Shown here in pieces: positions 1-6,823 of a stretch of DNA of 24,186 nucleotides (its first letter is position 1; each line of letters begins with the position of its first letter). This DNA comes from a virus. Location: IMG/VR virus record IMGVR_UViG_3300032820_000121, positions 1 through 24,186 of that record, one strand, 5' to 3'. The notes under the pieces were generated by a model. It saw only the letters and a list, made by a program, of their open reading frames with translations. It was not told where the DNA came from and made no database searches. The position numbers and the translations under genes are program-made.

Positions 1-399
1 CCATTATTACAAAATGATTTTGATAGATTCATGTTAGATAAGTATGGAACATATGACAAAATGAATGATACACATCACTATGAAACCAAAGAAGTAAAAA
101 ATACAGCAGGTGCAGTAATAGTTCCCGAAGGATTACAAGTAGCTTCTGATTACTCAGTCACTTATTATGATTGGTATCAATCAGGAGAAGTAACACGCTC
201 CGATATTACTACTGAAGTCACTAACTATGACTATGAATCTAAATTAGAAGACGCAAAAAGAAATATATTCTTACTCAAAAATAGTTACTTACATATTATT
301 ACAGATGATCTAGAAGAAATGATGGAATATAAAAAAGGTTCCAGTCAATATGTGAGTGGAACCCTTAAAGCATCAGAAAATATTAAAATTTATTCGTAG
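1..399 (+). CDS. 53: Baseplate wedge protein gp53-like, 3' part
   Basis: The reading frame is open from base 1 and ends with TAG at 397-399, so only the last 132 residues are present. The segment around LDKYGTYDKMND followed by HHYETKEV, and the end containing KRNIFLLK and SQYVSGTL, resemble what I recall of the C-terminus of cyanophage gp53, a baseplate wedge subunit needed for tail assembly. It is one of only four plus-strand genes here and converges on gp32: its stop codon directly abuts the gp32 stop with no intergenic base, so no terminator fits between them. The family call rests on recall; another baseplate or neck protein is possible. Confidence 0.7.
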   Translation, partial: PLLQNDFDRFMLDKYGTYDKMNDTHHYETKEVKNTAGAVIVPEGLQVASDYSVTYYDWYQSGEVTRSDITTEVTNYDYESKLEDAKRNIFLLKNSYLHIITDDLEEMMEYKKGSSQYVSGTLKASENIKIYS

Positions 400-1299
400 T
401 TATTCCTCAGCAAGTTTCTGAAAATAACTTAGTGCATCATCTTCCTCTGAACTAGCAGATGCTACTGGTTCTGACTTACTTGTTTTAAAGTCAGGAGTAA
501 ATGATCCACGACCTTCACTCTCGTTCTCCAATTCTTCATCGAATACACGACGAGTAGGTTGCTTATGTCCTAAAACATAATCAAGACGCTTCTTCAAGTC
601 ATCATAAGACTTGAATTGATCAGCAGCAGTAACAGCAGCAAGAGAATACTGCTTCGTCCACAATGCTTCTAGTGCATCATCATCTTCAAGAAGAGGTGAG
701 ACTACATCGAACTCTGACTTATCATAGTTCCAGTAACCATCCTTCTTGACGATCTTCAACTTGAAGTTTGCACCTTGCCAGAAGTCAAAAGGATTAATTG
801 GAGTTTCATCCTCAAACTCTGGTTGCATTGCTTCCATTACTTTATCAAAGATCTTCTTACCAAACTTGTAGAGGAATACTCCACCTTCATTCTGAGGATT
901 GGTAGGATCTTTTACGACATAGATGTTTGCATAGTAGGAAAGCTTACGCTTCTGTCTACGAACAACATCCTTGTCGGATTCATTACCACTGTTCCAGAGT
1001 TCACGATTGTGCTCAGATACAGGATCTTTACCACCAGTGGTAGTTAAAGAATTTTCAATGTACCAACCACCAGGTCCTTGAAATGCATGGGAATACATCT
1101 TAGCCCATGGAATATCTTCACCTTGTGGTGCTGGTAAGAAACGGATAACAGCATAACCGTTACCTGTTTTATCTACTTCTGGTTTCCAGAGTCTTTCATC
1201 TGCTCCACCACTAGTAGTGTTCATCTTCTCCACTTCTTTAACCAATTTCTGGGTTAGAGATCCTAGAGAGGATTGCTTTTTTAAGTCTTTAAATGACAT
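400..1299 (-). CDS. 32: gp32 single-stranded DNA-binding protein
   Basis: T4-type ssDNA-binding protein that coats single strands during replication, recombination and repair. It is 299 aa against about 301 in T4. The core matches T4 closely, for example YANIYVVKDP, NEGGVFLYKFGKK and GGWYIE. The C-terminus is acidic (SSEEDDALSYFQKLAEE), as expected for the tail that recruits partner proteins. The start is the ATG at 1299, seven bases after a GAGG; the longer frame back to 1374 needs a TTG inside the promoter. Unlike T4 gp32 the protein has no cysteine at all, so the T4 zinc site is missing. It lies downstream of gp59 and the DUF1825 gene and has its own strong promoter. Confidence 0.96.
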   Translation of the reverse strand: MSFKDLKKQSSLGSLTQKLVKEVEKMNTTSGGADERLWKPEVDKTGNGYAVIRFLPAPQGEDIPWAKMYSHAFQGPGGWYIENSLTTTGGKDPVSEHNRELWNSGNESDKDVVRRQKRKLSYYANIYVVKDPTNPQNEGGVFLYKFGKKIFDKVMEAMQPEFEDETPINPFDFWQGANFKLKIVKKDGYWNYDKSEFDVVSPLLEDDDALEALWTKQYSLAAVTAADQFKSYDDLKKRLDYVLGHKQPTRRVFDEELENESEGRGSFTPDFKTSKSEPVASASSEEDDALSYFQKLAEE

Positions 1300-1345
1300 T
1301 AGATTACCTCGTATTTGTTGAGATTTGGCTTGTGTGTACCCTCTT

Positions 1346-1374
1346 ATTATAAAAGAATTAGATTCCTTTGTCAA
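1346..1374 (-). promoter_or_regulatory. Consensus sigma70 promoter of gp32
   Basis: On the minus strand a perfect TTGACA (1369-1374) is followed after 17 bp by a perfect TATAAT (1346-1351). The -35 box lies in the last codons of the upstream DUF1825 gene. Transcription would start near 1339, giving a leader of about 40 nt ending in GAGG before the gp32 ATG. Both hexamers and the spacing match the bacterial consensus, so host RNA polymerase should use it early in infection. Confidence 0.85.
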
Positions 1375-1693
1375 TCTGCTGTTTCATCATCCCCACTGCT
1401 TGTCCCATTTGATTAAACAGAACATTCATATCAACATTTTCTGGAAGACCAAACATAGATGCAGATTCTGTAATACGTTTCTTCATTTCTTTCGCTTGAG
1501 GATCCTCAGATAAACTCAAACGAGTATACATAACCTTCTGCTTTTCCAAAAGTCTTTCCAGAACATCAACATGATATTGTTGATCTTCCTTAGACATGGT
1601 AGGAAATTTAAATACATTACAATAAATCTCCTCTTGGAGTTCACTAATTTCCGCCATCTCTGCACGGACAACATCAGATTGGAAAAAACTCAT
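1358..1693 (-). CDS. DUF1825-like conserved protein
   Basis: A 111-aa protein beginning MSFFQSDVVRAEM, resembling the DUF1825 family (PF08855), which is found in cyanobacteria and their phages. Its function is unknown. It is mostly helical and polar, with a Met/Gln-rich end (FNQMGQAVGMMKQQID) and no membrane segment. Its ATG overlaps the gp59 stop (ATGA), so the two are likely translationally coupled. Its position between gp59 and gp32 suggests a role near DNA replication, but that is inference from context. Its last codons also carry the -35 box of the gp32 promoter. Confidence 0.82.
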   Translation of the reverse strand: MSFFQSDVVRAEMAEISELQEEIYCNVFKFPTMSKEDQQYHVDVLERLLEKQKVMYTRLSLSEDPQAKEMKKRITESASMFGLPENVDMNVLFNQMGQAVGMMKQQIDKGI

Positions 1694-2277
1694 AAGACAG
1701 TTTCCTTTAGAATCTTTTTATAACGTGATACATCTATATTTAGGAAAGGAGTATACTTTTTTATCTTGCGACTGACGGTTTCCCATACAGGATCATTCAG
1801 TCTCTCATCAAAATCTTTCCTATACTCAAATATTCTATCACATATTACCAAAGTTTCAAGTGAGGTTTTCTTCCCCAAATAACTCTTCAAAATTAAAGGA
1901 TGACCATTAGAACAATCAAATACATCATCTACTTTATTATTATCAAAAAGGTTATTAATTTCTTCTTTAAAAATATATGAAAGAGATTGAGTTTTCTTTT
2001 TCCATTCTTGATATCTTCCTTCACCTTCCTTAATCATCTCACCAATCCACATAGTTCCTGGATCAGTAGAATAAATGAAATTAGATACAAAAAATTCTTC
2101 TACTTCTTTATCACTCTTCTGTCGTGAAAACTTTTCAAACCAAAATCTATCCTTTCTTTTATAAAAGGCTTGTTGAGTAGCTCTCGTCTTACCACGATAC
2201 TTTATATAATCATAGTGATCTTTGGTAAAGTGATTTTTTAGAGAGAGATAACAACGATAGGCATCAAAGGGCATCAT
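1690..2277 (-). CDS. 59: gp59 helicase loader
   Basis: Loader of the replicative helicase gp41 onto gp32-coated forks, 195 aa against 217 in T4. The N-terminal half follows T4 gp59 well: FDAYRCYLSLKNHF, YDYIKYRGK, AFYKRKDRFWFEKFSRQ, then FVSNFI and MWIGEM. The C-terminus (PVWETVSRKIKKYTPFLNID) aligns with the T4 VWNNYSIKLKAYRKILNID region. It starts with two consecutive ATGs (2277 or 2274); either overlaps or abuts the upstream oxygenase stop. It is encoded just before gp32, as in T4, where the two proteins interact directly. Confidence 0.93.
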   Translation of the reverse strand: MMPFDAYRCYLSLKNHFTKDHYDYIKYRGKTRATQQAFYKRKDRFWFEKFSRQKSDKEVEEFFVSNFIYSTDPGTMWIGEMIKEGEGRYQEWKKKTQSLSYIFKEEINNLFDNNKVDDVFDCSNGHPLILKSYLGKKTSLETLVICDRIFEYRKDFDERLNDPVWETVSRKIKKYTPFLNIDVSRYKKILKETVL

Positions 2278-2894
2278 GCGTACACATTATCTGTTCTCAT
2301 GTCTACAAATTCACTTATATTAAATGCCAAAGTAATTCTTTCTTTATTAACTGTCTGTGGTTCTACATGGTGCAAAGTACTTGCAGGAAACATAACCATC
2401 GTTCCATCAAGACCTTCATATGCTAAACCATGTTCATCAAATATTGTAGGATGCTTATGATTCTTATAATATATCACACCTGAAAGAAATCCTGCATGGT
2501 TATGTGTGGGATTATCATCTCCTTTATATGCAAAGTTAGTCCATATATCATACCCATCAAAGTGACCATCCCACTTTCTTAATTTAAATGCTCTATTATC
2601 CTTACCCATTCCCCAATACTTTGCAGTCAATCTCAATACCCATGCTAACCAGAAAGATTGATCAACTAAATGAGGAGAGATGGAGCATTGATATGAATTA
2701 TGTTTCTTACCATCCATAGCAATATACCCTACATTCTCATGGGCTTTCAGTGATGCTAATGGACTGTTCTTAAACTTCTTACTTTCATTTACCCACCCAT
2801 CAATTTCCCTCTGAATCTGTTTAGGAAGCTTCGTAACCATCACTGGACACGTAGTGCCTGGTGCAAGTTTATGCATATGTAATAGATCTTCCAT
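2274..2894 (-). CDS. 2OG-Fe(II) oxygenase-like protein (PF13759-like)
   Basis: A 206-aa protein with a C-terminal double-stranded beta-helix signature. HNHAGFLSGVIYYKN (about residues 132-146) carries the proximal metal ligands, and LHHVEPQTVNKERITLAFN holds the distal histidine and the arginine expected to bind 2-oxoglutarate. This arrangement fits the 2OG-FeII_Oxy_5 group common in cyanophages, in which the proximal motif is HxH rather than HxD. The substrate is unknown. No good Shine-Dalgarno precedes the ATG at 2894; a second ATG at 2876 is an alternative start. It is inserted between gp33 and gp59 and overlaps the gp59 start. Confidence 0.82.
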   Translation of the reverse strand: MEDLLHMHKLAPGTTCPVMVTKLPKQIQREIDGWVNESKKFKNSPLASLKAHENVGYIAMDGKKHNSYQCSISPHLVDQSFWLAWVLRLTAKYWGMGKDNRAFKLRKWDGHFDGYDIWTNFAYKGDDNPTHNHAGFLSGVIYYKNHKHPTIFDEHGLAYEGLDGTMVMFPASTLHHVEPQTVNKERITLAFNISEFVDMRTDNVYA

Positions 2895-2934
2895 GCCAAA
2901 AGGTAATAAGGGTAAAAAATTGGGGGGGTATTTT

Positions 2935-2962
2935 TTCGACTTTTTTGGAATTAAAAGTCGAA
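2935..2962. repeat. Perfect 10-bp inverted repeat after gp33
   Basis: TTCGACTTTT (2935-2944) and AAAAGTCGAA (2953-2962) pair perfectly around an 8-base loop, six bases beyond the gp33 stop. On the minus strand no U-run follows, so it is not a standard intrinsic terminator for gp33. A run of seven G (2922-2928) lies just beyond. It could act as an mRNA 3'-end stabiliser or a processing site. Confidence 0.6.
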
Positions 2963-2968
2963 TTTCCC

Positions 2969-3229
2969 TCAGAGGGGAAGCTTTGCACGAGAAGTCTTCT
3001 TCATAAAGTTTAACTCCTGTGCATCACATTTAATCTTTTCTTTTAAAGGTTTAGATATAAGTTTAGGTACAGATTCAACATCAATATTATTTTGATCACA
3101 AAAGTGAACAATAGCATCAATATAATTCATGTCGGCATTATTTAAAACCAATGTTTCAATTTCCTCAGCAAAACGAGTAGAGCAAAAAAATTTACTCGCC
3201 ATCACCTTTTCTAATTCATTCTGGGGCAT
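2969..3229 (-). CDS. 33: gp33 late-transcription accessory protein
   Basis: 86 aa. The segment MNYIDAIVHFCDQNNIDVESVPKL and the following PLKEKIKCDAQELNFM match the T4 gp33 region MSYLEATTAFLEENSIPET...IIEKIQSEAIDENLL. In T4, gp33 bridges RNA polymerase and the gp45 sliding clamp to activate late promoters together with the sigma-like gp55. The start is the ATG at 3229, preceded by AGG; the longer frame to 3256 would need a TTG. The N-terminus overlaps the exonuclease gene by 14 bp. It has its own sigma70-like promoter inside that gene, consistent with expression before late transcription begins. Confidence 0.88.
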   Translation of the reverse strand: MPQNELEKVMASKFFCSTRFAEEIETLVLNNADMNYIDAIVHFCDQNNIDVESVPKLISKPLKEKIKCDAQELNFMKKTSRAKLPL

Positions 3230-3899
3230 TATTCGACCTAGTATTGTTTGATACAAATTCTTTAATATACCTCACTAATAATTTAATATAATCCCCTTTA
3301 TTTCTTTTGTCAAATACCTTTACCTCCCCACCAGGGGTAACCATAATAGTAATTAACTTCTTAACAGGGATCTCAGTTAGTTCATAGTATGCAGCAGCAT
3401 AGAAGGTCTCCTGTACAAAATAGTTTTCCAACCACTTCTCAGGTTTAATCTTCTCAGATGTTTTAAAATCTATTACCGCTAACTCTCCTTCATACTCCGC
3501 AATACAATCAACTCTACCTGCAAGACCAAGGTACTCAGAGTAAAGAGTTCTTTCTATAGCGTGTATGTTATTTATCTTATCCAGATATGGTGTAGCATGA
3601 TGAAACATAAACTTAGTAGCAGGAAGGTAATCCTCCCACACCAAATCTCTATTTTCCAAATATGCTTGAGCAGCTTCGTGAAAATCTGTGCCACGGGCGG
3701 TTGCTTTTCTGGTAATGGCATTTGCTTTTTCTTCTCCTATTCTCTTCCTCCACTCTACAAAAATCTGTCGATTATAGAAGGAAGTTACAGAAGTAATAGA
3801 TGGAACCCACTGACCATCAGGAAGTTCATAGAGTCTACATCCCGGAGTGTCTTTCTTTTTTAATTCAAGATCACCTAAGTGATTACAATGATGGAACAT
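3216..3899 (-). CDS. PD-(D/E)XK exonuclease (RecB/MGME1-like)
   Basis: 227 aa with the full PD-(D/E)XK core: an N-terminal helix with GTDFHEAA (70-77), the metal-binding GLAGRVD (Asp131), the catalytic VIDFKTS (Asp144, Lys146) and the downstream helix QETFYAAAYYEL (Gln163, Tyr167). This order fits single-strand exonucleases of the RecB/Cas4/MGME1 type. It lacks the Cys cluster of Cas4. It sits at the head of the gp33-gp59-gp32 block, suggesting a role in replication or recombination, or in degrading host DNA. No obvious Shine-Dalgarno precedes the ATG at 3899. Confidence 0.87.
   Translation of the reverse strand: MFHHCNHLGDLELKKKDTPGCRLYELPDGQWVPSITSVTSFYNRQIFVEWRKRIGEEKANAITRKATARGTDFHEAAQAYLENRDLVWEDYLPATKFMFHHATPYLDKINNIHAIERTLYSEYLGLAGRVDCIAEYEGELAVIDFKTSEKIKPEKWLENYFVQETFYAAAYYELTEIPVKKLITIMVTPGGEVKVFDKRNKGDYIKLLVRYIKEFVSNNTRSNNAPE
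3285..3313 (-). promoter_or_regulatory. Sigma70-like promoter of gp33
   Basis: On the minus strand TTGACA (3308-3313) and TATATT (3285-3290) are separated by 17 bp. It lies inside the last codons of the exonuclease gene, about 55 bp upstream of the gp33 ATG. Confidence 0.7.
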
Positions 3900-3975
3900 A
3901 ATTAAAATTAACTACCACTCTTCTTTATTCTCTACACTCTTTACTTTACCATATTTTTTGAATTCTGTCCATCCA

Positions 3976-4608
3976 TTAATTTATTTCATCTATAAAAGAT
4001 ACTAAGGTTAATCTAGAATTGGCAATAGAAGTTCCAAAAGATTTTTGTGATCGATGATAATAATGAGCAGGAAAAAAGAGAGCTCTGTTAAATTTATTAG
4101 GAACTTTTACTATTGGTTTAAAATAAGAATTTATTTTCTCTTTCAATCTAGCATATCTATATCTTTTTATTAAATTATGAGGATCCTTCTGAAAAGATCT
4201 TTTTTGATTGTCGATATAACTTCCGGTGATGTTCTGATCTTTTAATTTAGATGCAGCAGCAGGATGATCATAATCACACACCTCAGTTCCTGAATCAACA
4301 GGAATATCTAAAGACAAATAAAGTATAAAAATATAATCGTGAGGATCATTATGAAATTGACCCTCCCCATAAATTTTAGACATCACTTGAAAAAAAGAAC
4401 CACCACCAGTATAACGTGCTTCTCGTAATGAAGATTTTTGAGTAATATAGTTTACATAAGAACTAATATAATCTTTAATCTCACTCGGAATATTTGATGA
4501 TCTAACTCCTGGATAATTAAATGGTTCTTCGGTTATAAATTTCTGTTTCAATGCATGATTTCTAACTGTATAAGGATCAGTTAAAAAATCATCACAGATA
4601 TGAATCAT
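3976..4608 (-). CDS. DUF6445-like 2OG-Fe(II) oxygenase-fold protein
   Basis: A 210-aa protein that looks like a diverged 2-oxoglutarate/iron oxygenase. QFHNDPHDYIFILYLS carries the HxD pair, VDSGTEVCDYD resembles the GGT-type strand, and the C-terminal AHYYHRSQKSFG followed by SRLTLVSFID provides a distal histidine and an arginine. The layout fits what I recall of DUF6445. The substrate is unknown. Its ATG overlaps the phoH stop (ATGA), so it is likely co-translated with phoH. It is the second of three unrelated oxygenase-like genes in the window. Confidence 0.68.
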   Translation of the reverse strand: MIHICDDFLTDPYTVRNHALKQKFITEEPFNYPGVRSSNIPSEIKDYISSYVNYITQKSSLREARYTGGGSFFQVMSKIYGEGQFHNDPHDYIFILYLSLDIPVDSGTEVCDYDHPAAASKLKDQNITGSYIDNQKRSFQKDPHNLIKRYRYARLKEKINSYFKPIVKVPNKFNRALFFPAHYYHRSQKSFGTSIANSRLTLVSFIDEIN

Positions 4609-5357
4609 AAATTCAATTCCATCTTAGCAAGAATGTATTCTTTACATAGTCCTGAACGCACTATATCTTCTACTCCAAATTCAATAAGATCAACTGATGG
4701 CATTAACCTCAATACTCTCATGAAATCTACTACACCATTTCTTTCATTTTGTTTTACTAAATCCGATTGAGTAGCATCTCCACAGAACATGATCTTAGAA
4801 TCTTCACCTATTCTTGTCATTATACTATCAAGTTCATGGAAATTTAAATTCTGATACTCATCTACAATAACAATGGTTCTATCAAAAGTAGTTCCACGTA
4901 TGAATGAAGTGCTCCAAAAATCAATGGTTCCTTGTGCTTTCAAATTAGCATAAAGCATTTGGAAATCTGCCTCTGTTCGCATCTCAAACATATATTTCAC
5001 CATATGTTTGTAAGGGATTTGATAAAGTGAGGATTTATCTTCATGATCACCAGGAAGAAACCCAATTTCACGGGTAGCAACAAGAGACCTAACAATATAA
5101 ATTTTTTCGTAAGGTGTAGTTTCATCTAAAACTTCTTTAAGTGCGTTGTAAAGTGTAATAAAAGTCTTACCTGTACCTGCACAACCAAATGCACATAAAT
5201 TTTTATTCTCTGCATATGCATTGAATAAAGATTGCTGGTTTTCGGTGAGAGGCTCAATGTCTCTCATTAAATCCGTATTAATAGGTTTCTTTCTTTTCAT
5301 TTGTTTGGCCGTCATACCGACACCAATTGGGTCTGTTGTTTTCTTTTTACGTGGCAT
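4605..5357 (-). CDS. phoH: PhoH-like P-loop ATPase
   Basis: 250 aa. It has Walker A GCAGTGKT (58-65), Walker B/DExQ IVIVDEYQN (about 162-170) and the sensor-like GDATQSDL (193-200), in the order typical of PhoH-family ATPases. The N-terminus is basic (MPRKKK). PhoH is one of the most widespread cyanophage genes. It is named after the E. coli phosphate-starvation protein, but its molecular role in phages is not settled and RNA or nucleic-acid remodelling is often proposed. The usual DEAQN motif reads DEYQN here. It lies upstream of, and overlaps, the DUF6445-like gene. Confidence 0.94.
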   Translation of the reverse strand: MPRKKKTTDPIGVGMTAKQMKRKKPINTDLMRDIEPLTENQQSLFNAYAENKNLCAFGCAGTGKTFITLYNALKEVLDETTPYEKIYIVRSLVATREIGFLPGDHEDKSSLYQIPYKHMVKYMFEMRTEADFQMLYANLKAQGTIDFWSTSFIRGTTFDRTIVIVDEYQNLNFHELDSIMTRIGEDSKIMFCGDATQSDLVKQNERNGVVDFMRVLRLMPSVDLIEFGVEDIVRSGLCKEYILAKMELNL

Positions 5358-5358
5358 A

Positions 5359-5661
5359 CTATTCAGTGGGTTCCATGACAGATTGAGTGGTGGATTCGTA
5401 AGATCCTTTACGTGCTAATCTTCCCGAAACACCACCAGCTTTTTCAGCACTCTTAAGAACTTCACCCCATCCAGGATTCTTATTCACAAGTTTATCTCTC
5501 CATTCACCAACCTCAACTCCTAGAGCTGGCATGGTAGAAGGATCGGAGTAATCTCTTTCCCAACTAGGATTATCTTCTCTCCACTTATCCCAATCATGCA
5601 CACTCATTACTACTTCCTTTTGCTCACCACTTTCTTTATTAATAACGGGGTATGTTGCCAT
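5359..5661 (-). CDS. Conserved cyanophage protein upstream of phoH
   Basis: 100 aa, soluble, unknown function. The N-terminus (MATYPVINKESGEQKEVVMS then WREDNPSWERDY) faintly resembles the start of FmdB-type zinc-ribbon regulators (MPTYxY...CG...), but every cysteine is absent, so that link is weak. The middle has a Pro/Trp-rich stretch and the end is Ser/Thr-rich. It ends one base before the phoH ATG. No Shine-Dalgarno is visible; an ATAAATA late-type element lies about 20 bp upstream. Confidence 0.8.
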   Translation of the reverse strand: MATYPVINKESGEQKEVVMSVHDWDKWREDNPSWERDYSDPSTMPALGVEVGEWRDKLVNKNPGWGEVLKSAEKAGGVSGRLARKGSYESTTQSVMEPTE

Positions 5662-5683
5662 ATCAATACAATAAGTTTACAAT

Positions 5684-5690
5684 TATTTAT
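5684..5690 (-). promoter_or_regulatory. Late-type element upstream of the 5661 gene
   Basis: Minus strand CATAAATAAT, close to the T4 late consensus TATAAATA. It overlaps the thyX stop codon and lies about 22 bp before the ATG at 5661, a spacing similar to the other late-type elements in the window. Confidence 0.45.
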
Positions 5691-6340
5691 GAAACCCAGT
5701 CAAGGGCTTGGGAAACAATAGGAAATTGTTCTATAAAAATACTACGAACATTCTTAACAAGATCCATATGTTCTTTTTGTGTACCATGTGCAGACCGTAG
5801 ATCAATATAATGAATCCATGATCGTACTGAACCCGTCATATACAAACGAGTTGGTGTAGCAAGAGGAAGTACAAACCTAGCACACTCTTTTGCTATACCA
5901 GCATGAAGCATACTCTTATAGAGATCTATTCCTGCATCAAAATGCTTTCGCATTTCCTTGTTGAATCTATCAACCACTAGGGGATCTACATCATCAATAC
6001 TATTCTGTCTGTTCTTAGTATCTTGACTACGTAACTCAGGCAAAGGTATATGTTCCCGTAAATAAGAAACATCAGCATACCTCTGAGAAAACTCTTGGTA
6101 TGTGAATGAACGATGTCTTAGTATCTGGGCTGCAAGACCACGAGTAGTATTAATCTCTATCGTCATATGTGCCTGTTCAAAGACACTCCAATGCCCGTGC
6201 TTAATACAATAGGATAAAAGACCAGCAACCTTAGGATTGTCTTGATTATTAGGGTTACTCACACGAGCAACATACCCCATAGTCTTCTCAGCATCAGGGG
6301 TTACACTTACAAGTTTAATCTGCGTATCCATCGTCGTCAT
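5687..6340 (-). CDS. thyX: ThyX flavin-dependent thymidylate synthase
   Basis: Makes dTMP from dUMP using FAD and methylene-tetrahydrofolate, supplying thymidine for phage DNA. 217 aa from the ATG at 6340. The signature RHRSFTYQEFSQRY (75-88) is the ThyX motif RHRxxSxxExSxRY with Thr in place of the first Ser, and HGHWSVFEQA (48-57) is the second conserved block. The start is fixed by GAGG six bases upstream; the longer frame to 6400 adds residues with no family match. Its first codons overlap the upstream 58-aa gene in another frame by 26 bp, suggesting coupling. Confidence 0.95.
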   Translation of the reverse strand: MTTMDTQIKLVSVTPDAEKTMGYVARVSNPNNQDNPKVAGLLSYCIKHGHWSVFEQAHMTIEINTTRGLAAQILRHRSFTYQEFSQRYADVSYLREHIPLPELRSQDTKNRQNSIDDVDPLVVDRFNKEMRKHFDAGIDLYKSMLHAGIAKECARFVLPLATPTRLYMTGSVRSWIHYIDLRSAHGTQKEHMDLVKNVRSIFIEQFPIVSQALDWVS

Positions 6341-6491
6341 CAAAGACCTCATCGTAATCGGTAATTTTTCCTGCGAATGCTTTTGAATTTTGATAGGCAT
6401 CTACATCAGAATATACTTCTGATTCTAGTGCATCAACCAAAGACTTAAGATTTCTAACAATCAATTTAAGTTTTTCTCTGGAAGGATCCAT
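6315..6491 (-). CDS. Small acidic protein upstream of thyX
   Basis: 58 aa starting MDPSREKLKLIVRNL and ending in a strongly acidic tail (DYDEVFDDDDGYAD). It overlaps the thyX start by 26 bp in a different frame. There is no clear Shine-Dalgarno, but a sigma70-like promoter and a late-type element lie immediately upstream. The helical basic N-terminus plus acidic tail suggests a small binding or regulatory protein; the function is unknown. The placement, frame length and dense packing support it being real. Confidence 0.62.
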   Translation of the reverse strand: MDPSREKLKLIVRNLKSLVDALESEVYSDVDAYQNSKAFAGKITDYDEVFDDDDGYAD

Positions 6492-6502
6492 GGCTTTATT
6501 TT

Positions 6503-6509
6503 TATTTAG
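6503..6509 (-). promoter_or_regulatory. Late-type element CTAAATA before thyX operon
   Basis: Minus strand CTAAATA directly downstream of a sigma70 -10 box. It is only 11 bp from the ATG at 6491, so for late transcripts it would serve thyX better than the small gene. Similar heptamers precede 14725, 19685 and 22979. Confidence 0.35.
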
Positions 6510-6511
6510 AT

Positions 6512-6540
6512 ATTATAAGCATAAAAAAAGAAGGGGTCAA
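6512..6540 (-). promoter_or_regulatory. Sigma70-like promoter of the thyX operon
   Basis: On the minus strand TTGACC (6535-6540) and TATAAT (6512-6517) are spaced by exactly 17 bp. The -35 hexamer sits in the loop and 3' arm of the upstream terminator hairpin, and the spacer contains the terminator's T-run. Confidence 0.75.
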
Positions 6541-6550
6541 GCCCCTCCTT
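6523..6550 (-). terminator. Intrinsic terminator of the DUF4278-like gene
   Basis: On the minus strand a GGGG/CCCC core stem (6533-6536 with 6542-6545) with a 5-base loop, extended by partial pairing, is followed by seven T (6523-6529). It lies 28 bases after the stop of the 42-aa gene. Confidence 0.82.
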
Positions 6551-6577
6551 TATTTCTTAGTCCAAGTAAGACTTAAT

Positions 6578-6706
6578 TCACCTTGCACACACAGTCGTAG
6601 ACTCTGTATGCTTAATGCCTCTGTAAGTAAGTTCAGAGACCTGCTTCTGACAAGATTGCTTGTCGTTGGTGTCATAGGTGACACCTCTGTAAGTGACTTT
6701 CGCCAT
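6578..6706 (-). CDS. DUF4278-like mini protein
   Basis: 42 aa beginning MAKVTYRGVTYDT with a second TYRGIKH near residue 27, so the motif (V/L)TYRG occurs twice. This resembles DUF4278 (PF14105), short proteins of cyanobacteria and cyanophages with no known function. The start is well supported: AGGAG lies seven bases before the ATG. It is followed by an intrinsic terminator and preceded by a roughly 180-base leader holding a structured tandem repeat, so it appears to be its own transcription unit or the end of one. Confidence 0.8.
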   Translation of the reverse strand: MAKVTYRGVTYDTNDKQSCQKQVSELTYRGIKHTESTTVCAR

Positions 6707-6738
6707 GATTTTACTCCTAAAGTAGTTGGATTTTAAGG

Positions 6739-6823
6739 CCCGTTCCTTTAGTCGTTTGCGTCCCCGAAGGGATGAACGTACCCGTTCCGCGACTTACTTG
6801 CGTCCCACAATGGGATGAACGTA
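6739..6823. repeat. Tandem 42/43-bp repeat forming hairpins
   Basis: Two abutting units, 6739-6780 and 6781-6823, share CCCGTTCC at the left, TGCGTCCC in the middle and GGGATGAACGTA at the right. Between the last two blocks the sequence forms a hairpin. In unit 1, read on the minus strand, the loop is TTCG closed by TCCC/GGGA; in unit 2 the stem is TCCCA/TGGGA around TTG. The stem is kept while the loop differs. The repeat is GC-rich against an AT-rich background and lies in the leader of the 6706 gene. Confidence 0.85.

Noticed and set aside
775-1047. Plus-strand 90-aa frame within gp32
   Set aside because: Antisense to the clear gp32 core, with no ribosome site or family likeness.
3905-3975. 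Possible short minus-strand peptide ending ...KSVENKEEW between exonuclease and oxygenase genes
   Set aside because: The peptide looks protein-like, but no ATG, GTG or TTG starts it; only an ATT follows the previous stop. Not strong enough to annotate.
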